From positions 30,748,668-30,812,667 of the forward strand of contig NC_133110.1 of the NCBI RefSeq assembly GCF_022965805.1: a stretch of 64,000 nt of DNA, in the 5' to 3' direction. This DNA comes from Primulina eburnea. Lineage: Eukaryota; Streptophyta; Magnoliopsida; Lamiales; Gesneriaceae. Below the pieces are notes generated by a model, which was not told the DNA's origin, ran no database searches, and saw only the letters and a list, made by a program, of their open reading frames with translations. The number at the start of each line of letters is the position of its first letter. Position 1 is the stretch's first letter. This document shows, one piece after another, positions 33,580 through 44,505 of the stretch. The position numbers and the translations under genes were made by a program.

Positions 33580-35394
33580 CATTTCTATGAACTTTATTTT
33601 GCGGTTGCCTAGGACTAAAAAGAGGAGGGATTCTATTTTTGTTGTTGTGGATATATTCTCTAAGATGGCACATTTTATAACTTGTCATATAACCGATGAT
33701 GCTTCAAAAATTGCGGATTTGTTCTTTAGAGAAGTCGTTAGGTTGCATGGCATGCCTAGGACTATTGTTTCTAGTCGCGATGTTAAATTCTTGAGTTACT
33801 TTTGGAAGACTTTATGGGCTAGACTTGGCACAAATATGTTGTTTTCTACTACTTGTCATCCCAAACGGATGGACAACTGAAGTTGTCAATAAAACTTCGG
33901 GAACACTTTTGCGAACTATTCTTAAAAAGAACTTGGATTGACATTTCTATGGACTTTATTTTGGGGTTGCCTAGGACTAAGAAGGGGAGGGATTCTATTT
34001 TTGTTGTTGTGGATAGATTCTCTAAGATGGCACATTTTATAGCTCGTCATAAAACCGATGATGCTTCAAACATTGTGGATTTGTTCTTTAGAGAAGTCGT
34101 TATGTTGCGTGTCATGCCTAGGACTATTGTTTCTGGTCGCGATTTTAAATTCTTGAGTTACTTTTGGAAGACTTTATGGGCTAAACTTGACACAAAATTG
34201 TTATTTTCTACTACTTGTCATCCTCAAACGGATGGACAAACTGAAGTTGTCAATAGAACTTGTGGAACACTTTTGCGTGCTATTCTTAAAAAGTACTTGG
34301 ATTGACATTTCTATGAACTTTATTTTGCGGTTGCCTAGGACTAAGATGACGAGGGATTCTATTTTTGTTGTTGTGGATATATTCTCTAAGATGGCACATT
34401 TTATAACTTGTCATAAAACCGATGATGCTTCAAAAATTGCGGATTTGTTCTTTAGAGAAGTCGTTAGGTTGCATGACATGCCTAGGACTATTATTTCTAG
34501 TCGCGATGTTAAATTCTTGAGTTACTTTTGGAAGACTTTATGGGCTAAACTTGGCACAAATATGTTATTTTCTACTACTTGTCATCCCAAACGGATGGAC
34601 AACTGAAGTTGTCAATAAAACTTCGGGAACACTTTTGCGAACTATTCTTAAAAAGAACTTGGATTGACATTTCTATGGACTTTATTTTGGGGTTGCCTAG
34701 GACTAAGAAGGGGAGGGATTCTATTTTTGTTGTTGTGGACAGATTCTCTAAAATGGCACATTTTATAGCTCGTCAAAAAACCGATGATGCTTCAAACATT
34801 GTGGATTTGTTCTTTAGAGAAGTCGTTAGGTTGCGTGGCATGCCTAGGGCTATTGTTTCTAGTCGCGATGTTAAATTCTTGAGTTACTTTTGGAAGACTT
34901 TATGGGCTAAACTTGGCACAAAATTGTTGTTTTCTACTACTTGTCATCCTCAAACGGATGGACAAACTTAAGTTGTCAATAGAACTTCGGGAACACTTTT
35001 GCGTGCAATTCTTCAAAAGAACTTGGATTGACATTTCTATGGACTTTATTTTGGGGCTGCCGAGGACTAAGAAGGGAGGGATTCTATTTTTTTTATTGTG
35101 GATAGATTCTCTGAGAAGGCACATTTTATAGCTTGTCATAAAACCGATGATGCTTCAAACATTGCGGATTTGTTCTTTAGAGAAGTCGTTAGGTTGCATG
35201 GCATGCCAAGGACTATTGTTTCTGGTCGCGATGTTAAATTCTTGAGTTACTTTTGGAAGACTTTATGGGCTAAACTTGGCACAAAATTGTTATTTTCTAC
35301 TACTTGTCATCCTCAAACGGATGGACAAACTGAAGTTGTCAATAGAACTTGTGGAACACTTTTGCGTGCTATTCTTAAAAAGAACTTGGATTGA
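33580..35394 (+). repeat. Higher-order repeat block 2 (1815 bp)
   Basis: Same five-unit order and private variants as block 1, with few differences (for example a Gly to Val change in MLRGMP). One unit has gained a stop (ACTTAAG at 34967). Confidence 0.85.
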
Positions 35395-38300
35395 CATTTC
35401 TATGAACTTTATTTTGCGGTTGCCTAAGACTAAAAAGAGGAGGGATTCTATTTTTGTTGTTGTGGATATATTCTCTAAGATGGCACATTTTATAACTTGT
35501 CATATAACCGATGATGCTTCAAAAATTGCGGATTTGTTCTTTAGAGAAGTCGTTAGGTTGCATGGCATGCCTAGGACTATTGTTTCTAGTCGCGATGTTA
35601 AATTCTTGAGTTACTTTTGGAAGACTTTATGGGCTAAACTTGGCACAAAATTGTTATTTTCTACTACTTGTCATCCTCAAACGGATGGACAAACTGAAGT
35701 TGTCAATAGAACTTGTGGAACAATTTTGCGTGCTATTCTTAAAAAGTACTTGGATTGACATTTCTATGAACTTTATTTTGCGGTTGCCTAGGACTAAGAT
35801 GAGGAGAGATTCTATTTTTGTTGTTGTGGATATATTCTCTAAGATGGCACATTTTATAACTTGTCATAAAACCGATGATGCTTCAAAAATTGCGGATTTG
35901 TTCTTTAGAGAAGTCGTTAGGTTGCATGGCATGCCTAGGACTATTGTTTCTAGTCGCGATGTTAAATTCTTGAGTTACTTTTGGAAGACTTTATGGGCTA
36001 AACTTGGCACAAATATGTTGTTTTCTACTACTTGTCATCCCAAACGGATGGACAACTGAAGTTGTCAATAAAACTTCGGGAACACTTTTGCGAACTATTC
36101 TTAAAAAGAACTTGGATTGACATTTCTATGGACTTTATTTTGGGGTTGCCTAGGACTAAGAAGGGGAGGGATTCTATTTTTGTTGTTGTGGATAGATTCT
36201 CTAAGCTGGCACATTTTATAGCTCGTCAAAAAACCGATGATGCTTCAAACATTGTGGATTTGTTCTTTAGAGAAGTCGTTAGGTTGCGTGGCATGCCTAG
36301 GACTATTGTTTCTGGTCGCGATGTTAAATTCTTGAGTTACTTTTGGAAGACTTTATGGGCTAAACTTGGCACAAAATTGTTATTTTCTACTACTTGTCAT
36401 CCTCAAACGGATGGAAAAACTGAAGTTGTCAATAGAACTTGTGGAACACTTTTGCGTGCTATTCTTAAAATGAACTTGGATTGACATTTCTATGAACTTT
36501 ATTTTGCGGTTGTCTAGGACTAAAAAGAGGAGGGATTCTATTTTTGTTGTTATGGATATATTCTCTAAGATGGCACATTTTATAACTTGTCATAAAACCG
36601 ATGATGCTTCAAACATTGCGGATTTGTTCTTTAGAGAAGTCGTTAGGTTGCATGGCATGCCTAGGACTATTGTTTCTAGTCGCGATGTTAAATTCTTGAG
36701 TTACTTTTGGAAGACTTTATAGCCTAAACTTGGCACAAATATGTTGTTTTCTACTACTTGTCATCCCAAACGGATGGACAACTGAAGTTGTCAATAAAAC
36801 TTCGGGAACACTTTTGCGAACTATTCTTAAAAAGAACTTGGATTGACATTTCTATGGACTTTATTTTGGGGTTGCCTAGGACTAAGAAGGGGAGGGATTC
36901 TACTTTTGTTGTTGTGGATAGATTCTCTAAGATGGCACATTTTATAGCTCGTCATAAAACCGATGATGCTTCAAACATTGTGGATTAGTTCTTTAGAGAA
37001 GTCGTTATGTTGCGTGACATGCCTAGGACTATTGTTTCTGGTCGCGATGTTAAATTCTTGAGTTACTTTTGGAAGACTTTATGGGCTAAACTTGGCACAA
37101 AATTGTTATTTTCTACTACTTGTCATCCTCAAACGGATGGACAAACTGAAGTTGTCAATAGAACTTGTGGAACACTTTTGCGTACTATTCTTAAAAAGTA
37201 CTTGGATTGACATTTCTATGAACTTTATTTTGCGGTTGCCTAGGACTAAGATGAGGAGGGATTCTATTTTTGTTGTTGTGGATATATTCTCTAAGATGGC
37301 ACATTTTATAACTTGTCATAAAACCGATGATGCTTCAAAAATTGCGGATTTGTTCTTTAGAGAAGTCGTTAGGTTGCATGGCATGCCTAGGACTATTGTT
37401 TATAGTCGGATGTTAAATTCTTGAGTTACTTTTGGAAGACTTTATGGGCTAAACTTGGCACAAATATGTTGTTTTCTACTACTTGTCATCCCAAACGGAT
37501 GGACAACTGAAGTTGTCAATATAACTTCGGAAACACTTTTGCGAACTATTCTTAAAAAGAACTTGGATTGACATTTCTATGGACTTTATTTTGGGGTTGC
37601 CTAGGACTAAGAAGGGGAGGGATTCTATTTTTGTTGTTGTGGATAGATTCTCTAAGATGGCACATTTTATAGCTCGTCAAAAAACCGATGATGCTTCAAA
37701 CATTGTGGATTTGTTCTTTAGAGAAGTCGTTAGGTTGCGTGGCATGCCTAGGACTATTGTTTCTGGTCGCGATGTTAAATTCTTGAGTTACTTTTGGAAG
37801 ACTTTATGGGCTAAACTTTGCACAAAATTTTTATTTTCTACTACTTGTCATCCTCAAACGGATGGAAAAACTGAAGTTGTCAATAGAACTTGTGGAAAAC
37901 TTTTGCGAACTATTCTTAAAAAGAACTTGGATTGACATTTCTATGGACTTTATTTTGGGGTTGCCTAGGACTAAGAAGGGGAGGGATTCTTTTTTTGTTG
38001 TTGTGGATAGGTTCTCTAAGATGGCACATTTTATAGCTCGTCATAAAACCGATGATGCTTCAAACATTGTGGATTTGTTCTTTAGAGAAGTCGTTAGGTT
38101 GCGTGGCATGCCTAGGACTATTGTTTCTGGTCGCGATGTTAAATTCTTGAGTTACTTTTGGAAGACTTTATGGGCTAAACTTGGCACAAAATTGTTATTT
38201 TCTACTACTTGTCATCCTCAAACGGATGGACAAACTGAAGTTGTCAATAGAACTTGTGGAACACTTTTGCGTGCTATTCTTAAAAAGTACTTGGATTGAC

Positions 38301-38980
38301 ATTTCTATGAACTTTATTTTGCGGTTGCCTAGGACTAAGATGAGGAGGGATTCTATTTTTGTTGTTGTGGATATATTCTCTAAGATGGCACATTTTATAA
38401 CTTGTCATAAAACCGATGATGCTTCAAGATACAATCTGATTCATATCAACGAATATCACGATGAAATCTAAATCATAACTGAATCTGATCAATTTAAATC
38501 AACTGATGTTTCGACGGCATAACAATACAACCTGAATAACCCCGTCAGTTCTGAACATCACAAATACACTGCCAGAATTCCTAATAAATCTCAGTACAAT
38601 CTATAACTTCAGTATCTGTACCTTGTAAAATGAATAACAGCATAATTCTGATAGCAATCTCAATCAAATCAACTCTAAAATTCATAACAATGCCATACCC
38701 AGTCTATTTCTAAATCTGACTTCGATTCTACAATATCTACGGTAGCAGAAACACCATATCTGAATCATATTCAATTCTAACAACATCATAAATTCAAATC
38801 TTGTCTAAACGTAATAAAACTTACGTCCAGTTGTAGCCTGCGTTGATAGGAACACAGTACCGAAGTCGGATTCCAATTCAGATAAACGATTTGCTCGTAA
38901 ATCAATTTTGAGCATTAAGAACGAAGCTTTTCCTTCAAATCTCGATTTCTCCTCTTCTGAAATGAGATTTACGCATGTAA

Positions 38981-38996
38981 ATATATTTATATATAC
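38981..38996 (-). promoter_or_regulatory. TATA box of E8 3' LTR
   Basis: ATATATTTATATATAC lies 53 bp from the palindrome array on the downstream side in LTR sense. Confidence 0.6.
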
Positions 38997-39048
38997 TTAC
39001 ACTCACATGCAGCAAAGCACATGGCTCGTCCTTCGCGCAACACGTCTC

Positions 39049-39322
39049 GCGCATATGCGCGGCCACTACTCGCGCATATGCGCGAGACCTACTGTCTCGG
39101 CGAAACTGCTACTCGCGCATATGCGCCATTAATTCCGCGCATATGCGCCACCCTTTCTGGCCCTCCCGCGCATATGCGCCGCTCTACTCGCGCATATGCG
39201 CCACTGGTTCTGGCCTTGCCACGCATGTGCGCGCACTTACACCGCGCATGTGCGCCAAACTTTCTGGATTTCTCCCTTGGCTTCTCGTATGGCTCGCGCG
39301 TACACTTCTCGCGCATATGCGC
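39049..39322 (-). repeat. Array of GCGCATATGCGC palindromes in E8 LTR U3
   Basis: Nine copies, seven exact over GCGCATATGCGC and two GCATGTGCGC variants. Same motif as in E2, different from the close relatives E3 and E4. Confidence 0.92.
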
Positions 39323-39494
39323 GAGACCTTCGAGTCACGCACACGCAATATTCTTCCTTTCAAAATCTAACAAGAACGCGTCCCGTCTATAATCATCTCG
39401 ATTAATTCAATAAATCATTCCGGATGAATCTCCGATTACAGTAACCATATCCAAATCATTTCAGATTACGGTAATTAAATTCTCGGGCATTACA

Positions 39495-39508
39495 TTTCTC
39501 CCCCTCTT
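39495..39508 (-). other. Polypurine tract of E8
   Basis: Minus strand AAGAGGGGGAGAAA next to the LTR start; identical to the E3 tract. Confidence 0.85.
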
Positions 39509-39514
39509 AGATCT

Positions 39515-39532
39515 GAGTTCGTCCTCGAACTC
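39515..39532 (-). other. Pre-PPT hairpin of E8 (GAGTTCG-AGGA-CGAACTC)
   Basis: Same hairpin as E3, perfect 7-bp arms. Confidence 0.75.
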
Positions 39533-41390
39533 ACCAATCATCAAACCACATCTATCCGAAGATCTGTTTGACAAAATTTCACATCCAAACTCATTTCACT
39601 AGCCGAATCAATCGCATATTACTGGCTATACAACACCCATATACGCCAATTGCAATCCATAACAAAGCAATACCACCTGTAGTTGCTATTTCATCTGTTT
39701 ATTCCAATTAAGGACATATTCCATCTTTGGCTCCAAATACCAATCGTCATCATCCGACATTGGTTTCCTACATCTATCCATTCTGAATTATCTTGATAAC
39801 TAGTGCTGACATTCAGCACTAGAGTTCTACCAATATCTTTCACTATCAGAACTAGACACTCCGACTACCTGTCACTTTGTGAACAATCTGCCAGAGAGAG
39901 CTGATGATATAATCTACCACAAGTACACACTTAATCGTAATCATAGTCTGATATACTCTACTCGAAATCATCATTCTAGTCAATCTGACTATTTCTTTGA
40001 CAGGGATCTCTGTCACCTAGTTCTGTTTGTACATCATCTTTACAAATTACTAGATATAGATTGAACAATCTATTAATCACGATCATACCATATCCCATTC
40101 TGAAGAAAATGGCGGTAATTTCATTACATCAGTCCTAGAAATGTACTTCCATTTCTATTCAGGATTATACCAAGTCGGTAATAATCTTCTGATTCCTAGC
40201 TTTCTGGCTTCTTTTGTTAGCGATCCAGACATATCAGTACCATTTTTACCAACCTTTCGGTACAAAGTCTGTTAGAACTGATCAAATCTGTCTATACCAA
40301 CACTATTTGTTCGAGTGTCATACATTCTGAAATATCTGAATGAAACCTGAATCCCCTGCGGTGCGTTTCTGACACTACTTGTGACTTCAGATTCGAACTA
40401 TCCGGTATAAACAATCAGTTAATAATATAAAATAATGAAAAAATACCTACCTGGCATTCGGCTCTGACTACCCATCTCAAAAGCTATAAATAATTCTGAA
40501 ACATTCTGACATCACACAATAGAAGTAGTCTGTCTGATACAAACACAAAGTCACATATCTGTTACTGTAAACGATACTCTGCTCTGATATCAACTGTTTA
40601 CAATAAACTGTATTACACTGATTCACAATAACGGTAATATCACATCGAATTCCGAATAGAAAGAACTTATACAGATCTAGTGAGTTTAAGAAACTCATAA
40701 CATAATAAATTCTGGCTGGCTGACCAATCTTCATACTGCCCAGATCAACTGCTATATCTCATCTGCAAATAGAATATACTCCCAACCAATATAAAATGTC
40801 TCAAATACTGATTTAGAACAATAACAATACTCAGCAGATATACAGCAATACGAGAATAAGAAAATCCGAAGAAGACAATTTGCTCAAACCAGCTAATAAA
40901 ATTCTGACATCTTTGACATTCTGCTAATTTTGACATTCCTGATACTGCATAGTCTGAATAAAAACCTGTATCAATAACTGTATACCGGATTCCTACCTGA
41001 CCCATCTCTGTATACAAGAACACCGTTTTCTGAATAATCAACAAAAGCTTCAAATATTTAATTAGTCAGTCAGATACTGTGCATATATCCTCAGATCATA
41101 GATATAACAAGCCTAAATCTTCAGAACATTTCTGAATACAGACTCTATCCATCTAGAAACAGAATCTGAAATATCGACGAACAAATACTCAATCAACTGT
41201 ATTCTTCAGCCCCTACTTTAATCTGTCAATTCTTTCACTTCATTCTGTACTGAATTCTAACTAAACACAGTACTTGGTATCGATTCAATTCTAAAATCTA
41301 TCTTTCTGATACAAAGCAAATCTGACATCTTATCTAACGATTAGCAATCTACTCGTACATTACTATCAAATTTGTAATTGTTAGGCTCGA
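39533..41390 (-). mobile_element. E8 internal non-coding segment replacing most of pol
   Basis: About 1.86 kb without recognisable RT, RNase H or integrase in any frame, homologous at least in its 3' 550 bp to E3 6030-6600. Together with gag it makes a roughly 3.7-kb internal region, against 4.7-4.9 kb in E5 and E9. I see nothing else in it. Confidence 0.65.
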
Positions 41391-42380
41391 TTTCAGTGGA
41401 TCTACTGGATACATAAGGATGCCATCTGTTCCTTTATGTAATAATCGAGTCCTAAACCCTAAAATTTTCTAAGGACTTCTGGATCGAAAATCCTCATTTA
41501 TCACCTAGATCTGGTCTTAATCTTACTATTTCTGGAATACATGCTACAATATTTCGGTACTTGTTCAGCATATTCATGTCAATAATGCAATCCAAATCAG
41601 ATAGTTACAAGTACATCATAATCTAATCCAGTCCCATCCTCATCTAACTGTAGTATATAATATGTCACAGAAATTTCTGATATCAACATATTCCTCAACA
41701 GCCAAGGAATCAATACTATAGTATACACAGACCCAACAGATACAGCATATCTCCATACTATTCATTCACAGATACTCATAACGAATGCATTAGTATATAT
41801 CAATACGTATGCAATATAATCATAAAGAATGGTACCTGTTGTAACTACTGGGTCTGTTTTTCACGCATTGCCACCCGATGGTCCTGCTCCCCAGAATCTT
41901 TGGGAACCCTTCTGAGGACATACTCTAGCAAAATGCCCATGTTGTCCGCAGATATTGCATCTACCAGTCACTCCCTGGCATTGTTCGGTGGGATGTCTCC
42001 CTCCACACCTAGCGCAATAGACTCCCGTATAACTCGGACTGGAACCACTAGAACTGGAGGAACCACTGCCTAACTTCTTGAACTGTTTCTTCCGAGCTTT
42101 CAGCAAATCTTGCTTTCCACTCGTGCTGCCACGTTCAAATCTCGAAGGGGATTGTGGTGTCTGGGGTTGCTTCACACACAACCTCGTTAATTGTCGAATC
42201 AAACTCTCTTCTGCTCTCTTTGCTTTACTCAAGACATCAGCAAAGTGATAGGGTCGCTGTAGATTCATGAATGCAACTATCTCCGAATTCAATCCTCTAA
42301 CGAATTGATTCACTACAGCTTCATCATCCCTAGCGATATGAGGAGCAAAACGCAACAGAGTAGAAAATTTAGCAGCATAA
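41391..42380 (-). pseudogene. gag: E8 gag C-terminal half and decayed protease
   Basis: Minus-strand frame from 42380 to the stop at 41861 begins DDYAAKFSTLLRFAPHIA, continues VRGLNSEIVAFMNLQRPYHFADVLSKAKRAE, a Ser-rich linker, and the zinc motifs CARCGGRHPTEQC and CNICGQHGHFARVC. Downstream to about 41390, fragments similar to E9 protease and spacer (MNMLNKYR, IPEIVRLRPD, KGTDGILMYPVD) survive with stops. The N-terminal half lies at 51021-51447, separated by E9. Not functional. Confidence 0.85.
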
Positions 42381-42489
42381 TCATCTGTAATGCCCAAGAT
42401 TTTAAAACACGTTAGTTTAAGATATGAATGCAACCAGATTATGTTGAGATTTAAAAGTTAAATATGTAAATTTTTGGGCGAAAGTGACT

Positions 42490-42719
42490 TGCCCGGGCGG
42501 ACGCTTTTGACCGCCCGAGCGAGAATGCCTCGGAGAAGAGGGTCGAGAGTCACTCGCCCGGGCGGATGTTTTTGACCGCCCGAGCGAGGATGCTGGAATG
42601 GGCGAAGGCCGAGAGTTGTTCGCCCCGGCGGAAGTTTTTGCTCGCCCGAGCGAGCATGTAAAGTAGTCCAGGGCCGAGAGTTTCTCGCCCGAGCGGCAAC
42701 TTTGGACCGCCCGAGCGAG
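42490..42719 (+). repeat. Array of CGCCCGGGCGG / CTCGCCCGAGCGAG dyads in E9 5' LTR
   Basis: Four pairs, each a CGCCCGGGCGG-type copy followed after about 10 bp by a CCGCCCGAGCGAG-type copy, with a period near 60 bp. CTCGC-CCGA-GCGAG has the same 5+4+5 geometry as ACCGC-ACCC-GCGGT in other elements. The second LTR copy is at 49246-49475. Confidence 0.9.
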
Positions 42720-42766
42720 AGCCGTGTACACCAAAGGATGTGCCATGTGTCTTGAAACATGCAAAG

Positions 42767-42774
42767 TATATATA
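42767..42774 (+). promoter_or_regulatory. TATA box of E9 5' LTR
   Basis: TATATATA in GCAAAG...CTAAATG, 48 bp after the dyad array. Likely promoter of the element. Confidence 0.7.
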
Positions 42775-42938
42775 CTAAATGCACGATTTCTTCTTCATTC
42801 AGCAGGGAAAAGGTAGACTTCAGAGGAGAAAAGCTTCATTTCCTTTAGCTTATAATTTGTGCTTTTACAAGATTTAGCCATCCAACCTTAAATCTGACTT
42901 CGGTTTTGAACTCCTCTCGTTAGTAGCTACAAAGTGAG

Positions 42939-43315
42939 GTAAGTTTCATTCATTTCCAGCAAGTTTCGAAATTCAGATGATTGGGAAATTAGATTATGAT
43001 AGTTATATTGTGTTCTTGAGATGGTAGATATTGTAGGACCGTAAACGGATCGAAGAACGGATATCGTATGCAATTGTTACGATTTTTCCAGCATGTTTAG
43101 TGTTGAAATTATGCAGATTTTGGAATCTTGGCATAAGTATTGTGATGATTATGAGTTGAGAATTGTACCATGTTAATATATGTTGAATTGGGTTAATCGG
43201 TATCGAGAAAGTACGCCGTTATGCCGTCAGACTATACCGGAATTGATTATTGATTTGTTTAGGTGTTGAATTGAAATGGGAAGTGATATTGTATACTTCA
43301 ACATTGTCATTTCAG
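42939..43315 (+). other. Candidate intron inside E9 5' LTR
   Basis: GTGAG/GTAAGTTTCATT donor-like and TTGTCATTTCAG acceptor-like sites, 377 bp apart; repeated at 49695-50071 in the 3' LTR. Confidence 0.42.
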
Positions 43316-43715
43316 ATTCATCCTACCTCACTTCGGCATCGAGATCTAGACATCGATAAAGGTTTAGCAAGAAAGGTATAGTACATGTTTTGTTTGGGGA
43401 ATCACGACTCAAATGAGATCACATTTGAGTTTCCCAACCAAAATCACATACTTGTTTTATTGTTCATACCTTGATATGATTATAATTGTTTATAGATTTG
43501 TTTATAGAATTGTATACAAATCTTGCTATGCTTTGTTTACAGATCATGTGGCATTGCATTAGAATGATTATGCTTGTTTACAGATTGTGTATTCATGCAT
43601 TAAGATAGGACAGTCTGGAGATCAGGCAGACTACTAGACGTTCGGCGATATCACAGCTTAGGGGAAGATCACCGCCCCTATTGTAGACGCGGATACAGAT
43701 CAGGCCGAAGTCTAG

Positions 43716-43774
43716 GAATAAGACGTACAGCACCTCGATTGGGAGGGTAGGTGACAGATAGTGACGTCTTATTC
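43716..43774 (+). other. Conserved R/U5 stem-loop of E9
   Basis: GAATAAGACGT and ACGTCTTATTC, perfect 11-bp arms with a 37-nt loop; second copy at 50472-50530. Confidence 0.6.
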
Positions 43775-44264
43775 ACCACGGGATCCCTAGAGTTCTAGTC
43801 GAGTCGCATCTAGACATGATTAGATTTGCATTGCATGATTATATATGAAGGATATTCATATCAGCATGTTTCATGTTTAGACTGTTTTATATGCATGTTA
43901 CATGTTTATACTGGGATTTGTTCTCACCGGTTTTCCGGCTGTTGTTATGTCTGTATGTGTGCATAACAACAGGTGGGGCAGGATCTGGGTCGAGACAGAG
44001 ATGATCGTATTAGCATGGAGATCACGGGCGTAGCAAATGGACCAGTAGTTATCTTTTCTTATGTACTGTCTTTTATTACTGGTTAGGGAGAACATACAGA
44101 ATAATACATGTATTTGATGTTTGTATGTTGTATTTAAATAAAGAACTCATGCTGGTTTGTTTACATTTGATTTAATGCAAAAAGCAAAAAATTTGACCCA
44201 TGTTTTTAATAATAATCCAATTAATCCCAAGAAAAAGAATTAGAGCCCGGGTCCCCACAACAGG

Positions 44265-44276
44265 TGGTATCAGAGC
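44265..44276 (+). other. Primer binding site of E9 (initiator Met tRNA)
   Basis: TGGTATCAGAGC, five bases after the LTR end. The LTR-primer junction reads ACAACAGGTGG, which also occurs inside the LTR (43966 region). Confidence 0.9.
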
Positions 44277-44505
44277 CGTAGGTTCTGTAGACTGAGATAG
44301 AGTAGAATGAGCGGGGTAGATCGAGTCATCTTCCTTGCTCATGATATGCTAGCATGTTTATTGCTTTCGTTATTACATGTTGTTATTTGATTTCGTTCAG
44401 CATGTGATTGACTGAATCAGAACTGATTCTAGATCAGAGGTAGCTGACTAGAGGATGGCTGAAACAGTTGTATATATTGTTTACTAATTAGTTGGTTTAT
44501 TAGAT

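Larger units (their letters stand above)
30413..38427 (+). repeat. Tandem array of ~22 integrase-core-derived units (361-364 bp)
   Basis: Units end at the TTGGATTGA stop at 30675, 31039, 31400, 31764, 32126, 32490, 32852, 33216, 33579, 33941, 34305, 34667, 35031, 35394, 35758, 36120, 36484, 36846, 37210, 37571, 37935 and 38299, with partial units at both ends. Each encodes about 120 residues of a Ty3/gypsy integrase core: [54 protein letters not shown]. The second catalytic Asp context reads SGRD or SSRD in nearly every unit. Two unit types alternate: A (364 bp) and B (361-362 bp, lacking two bases near CATCCCAAACGGATGG). ORFs of 60-160 codons follow from the repetition; all end at unit joints. 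I infer a young satellite, not a gene family. Confidence 0.93.
38428..39494 (-). repeat. 3' LTR of E8, truncated by the integrase array
   Basis: On the minus strand the LTR begins TGTAATGCCCGAGAATT at 39494 and runs for 1067 bp until it meets the satellite at 38427/38428. Homologous to E3 and E4 LTRs (for example the GGCATAAC and CCCCGTCAGT blocks), which run about 900 bp further. The donor-like GTAAGTTT is at 38824; the acceptor is lost. Contains the palindrome array and a TATA run. Confidence 0.85.
42386..44259 (+). repeat. 5' LTR of E9 (1874 bp)
   Basis: TGTAATGCCCAAGATT ... GGGTCCCCACA. Contains the CG-rich dyad array, a TATA box at 42767, a candidate intron 42939-43315 and the R/U5 stem-loop 43716-43774. 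Confidence 0.96.

Noticed and set aside
30557..38471. The 60-160 codon integrase-like ORFs as a tandem gene family
   Set aside because: ORFs cross unit joints in shifted frames, all stop at the joint, and lack the second catalytic Asp; they are satellite units.
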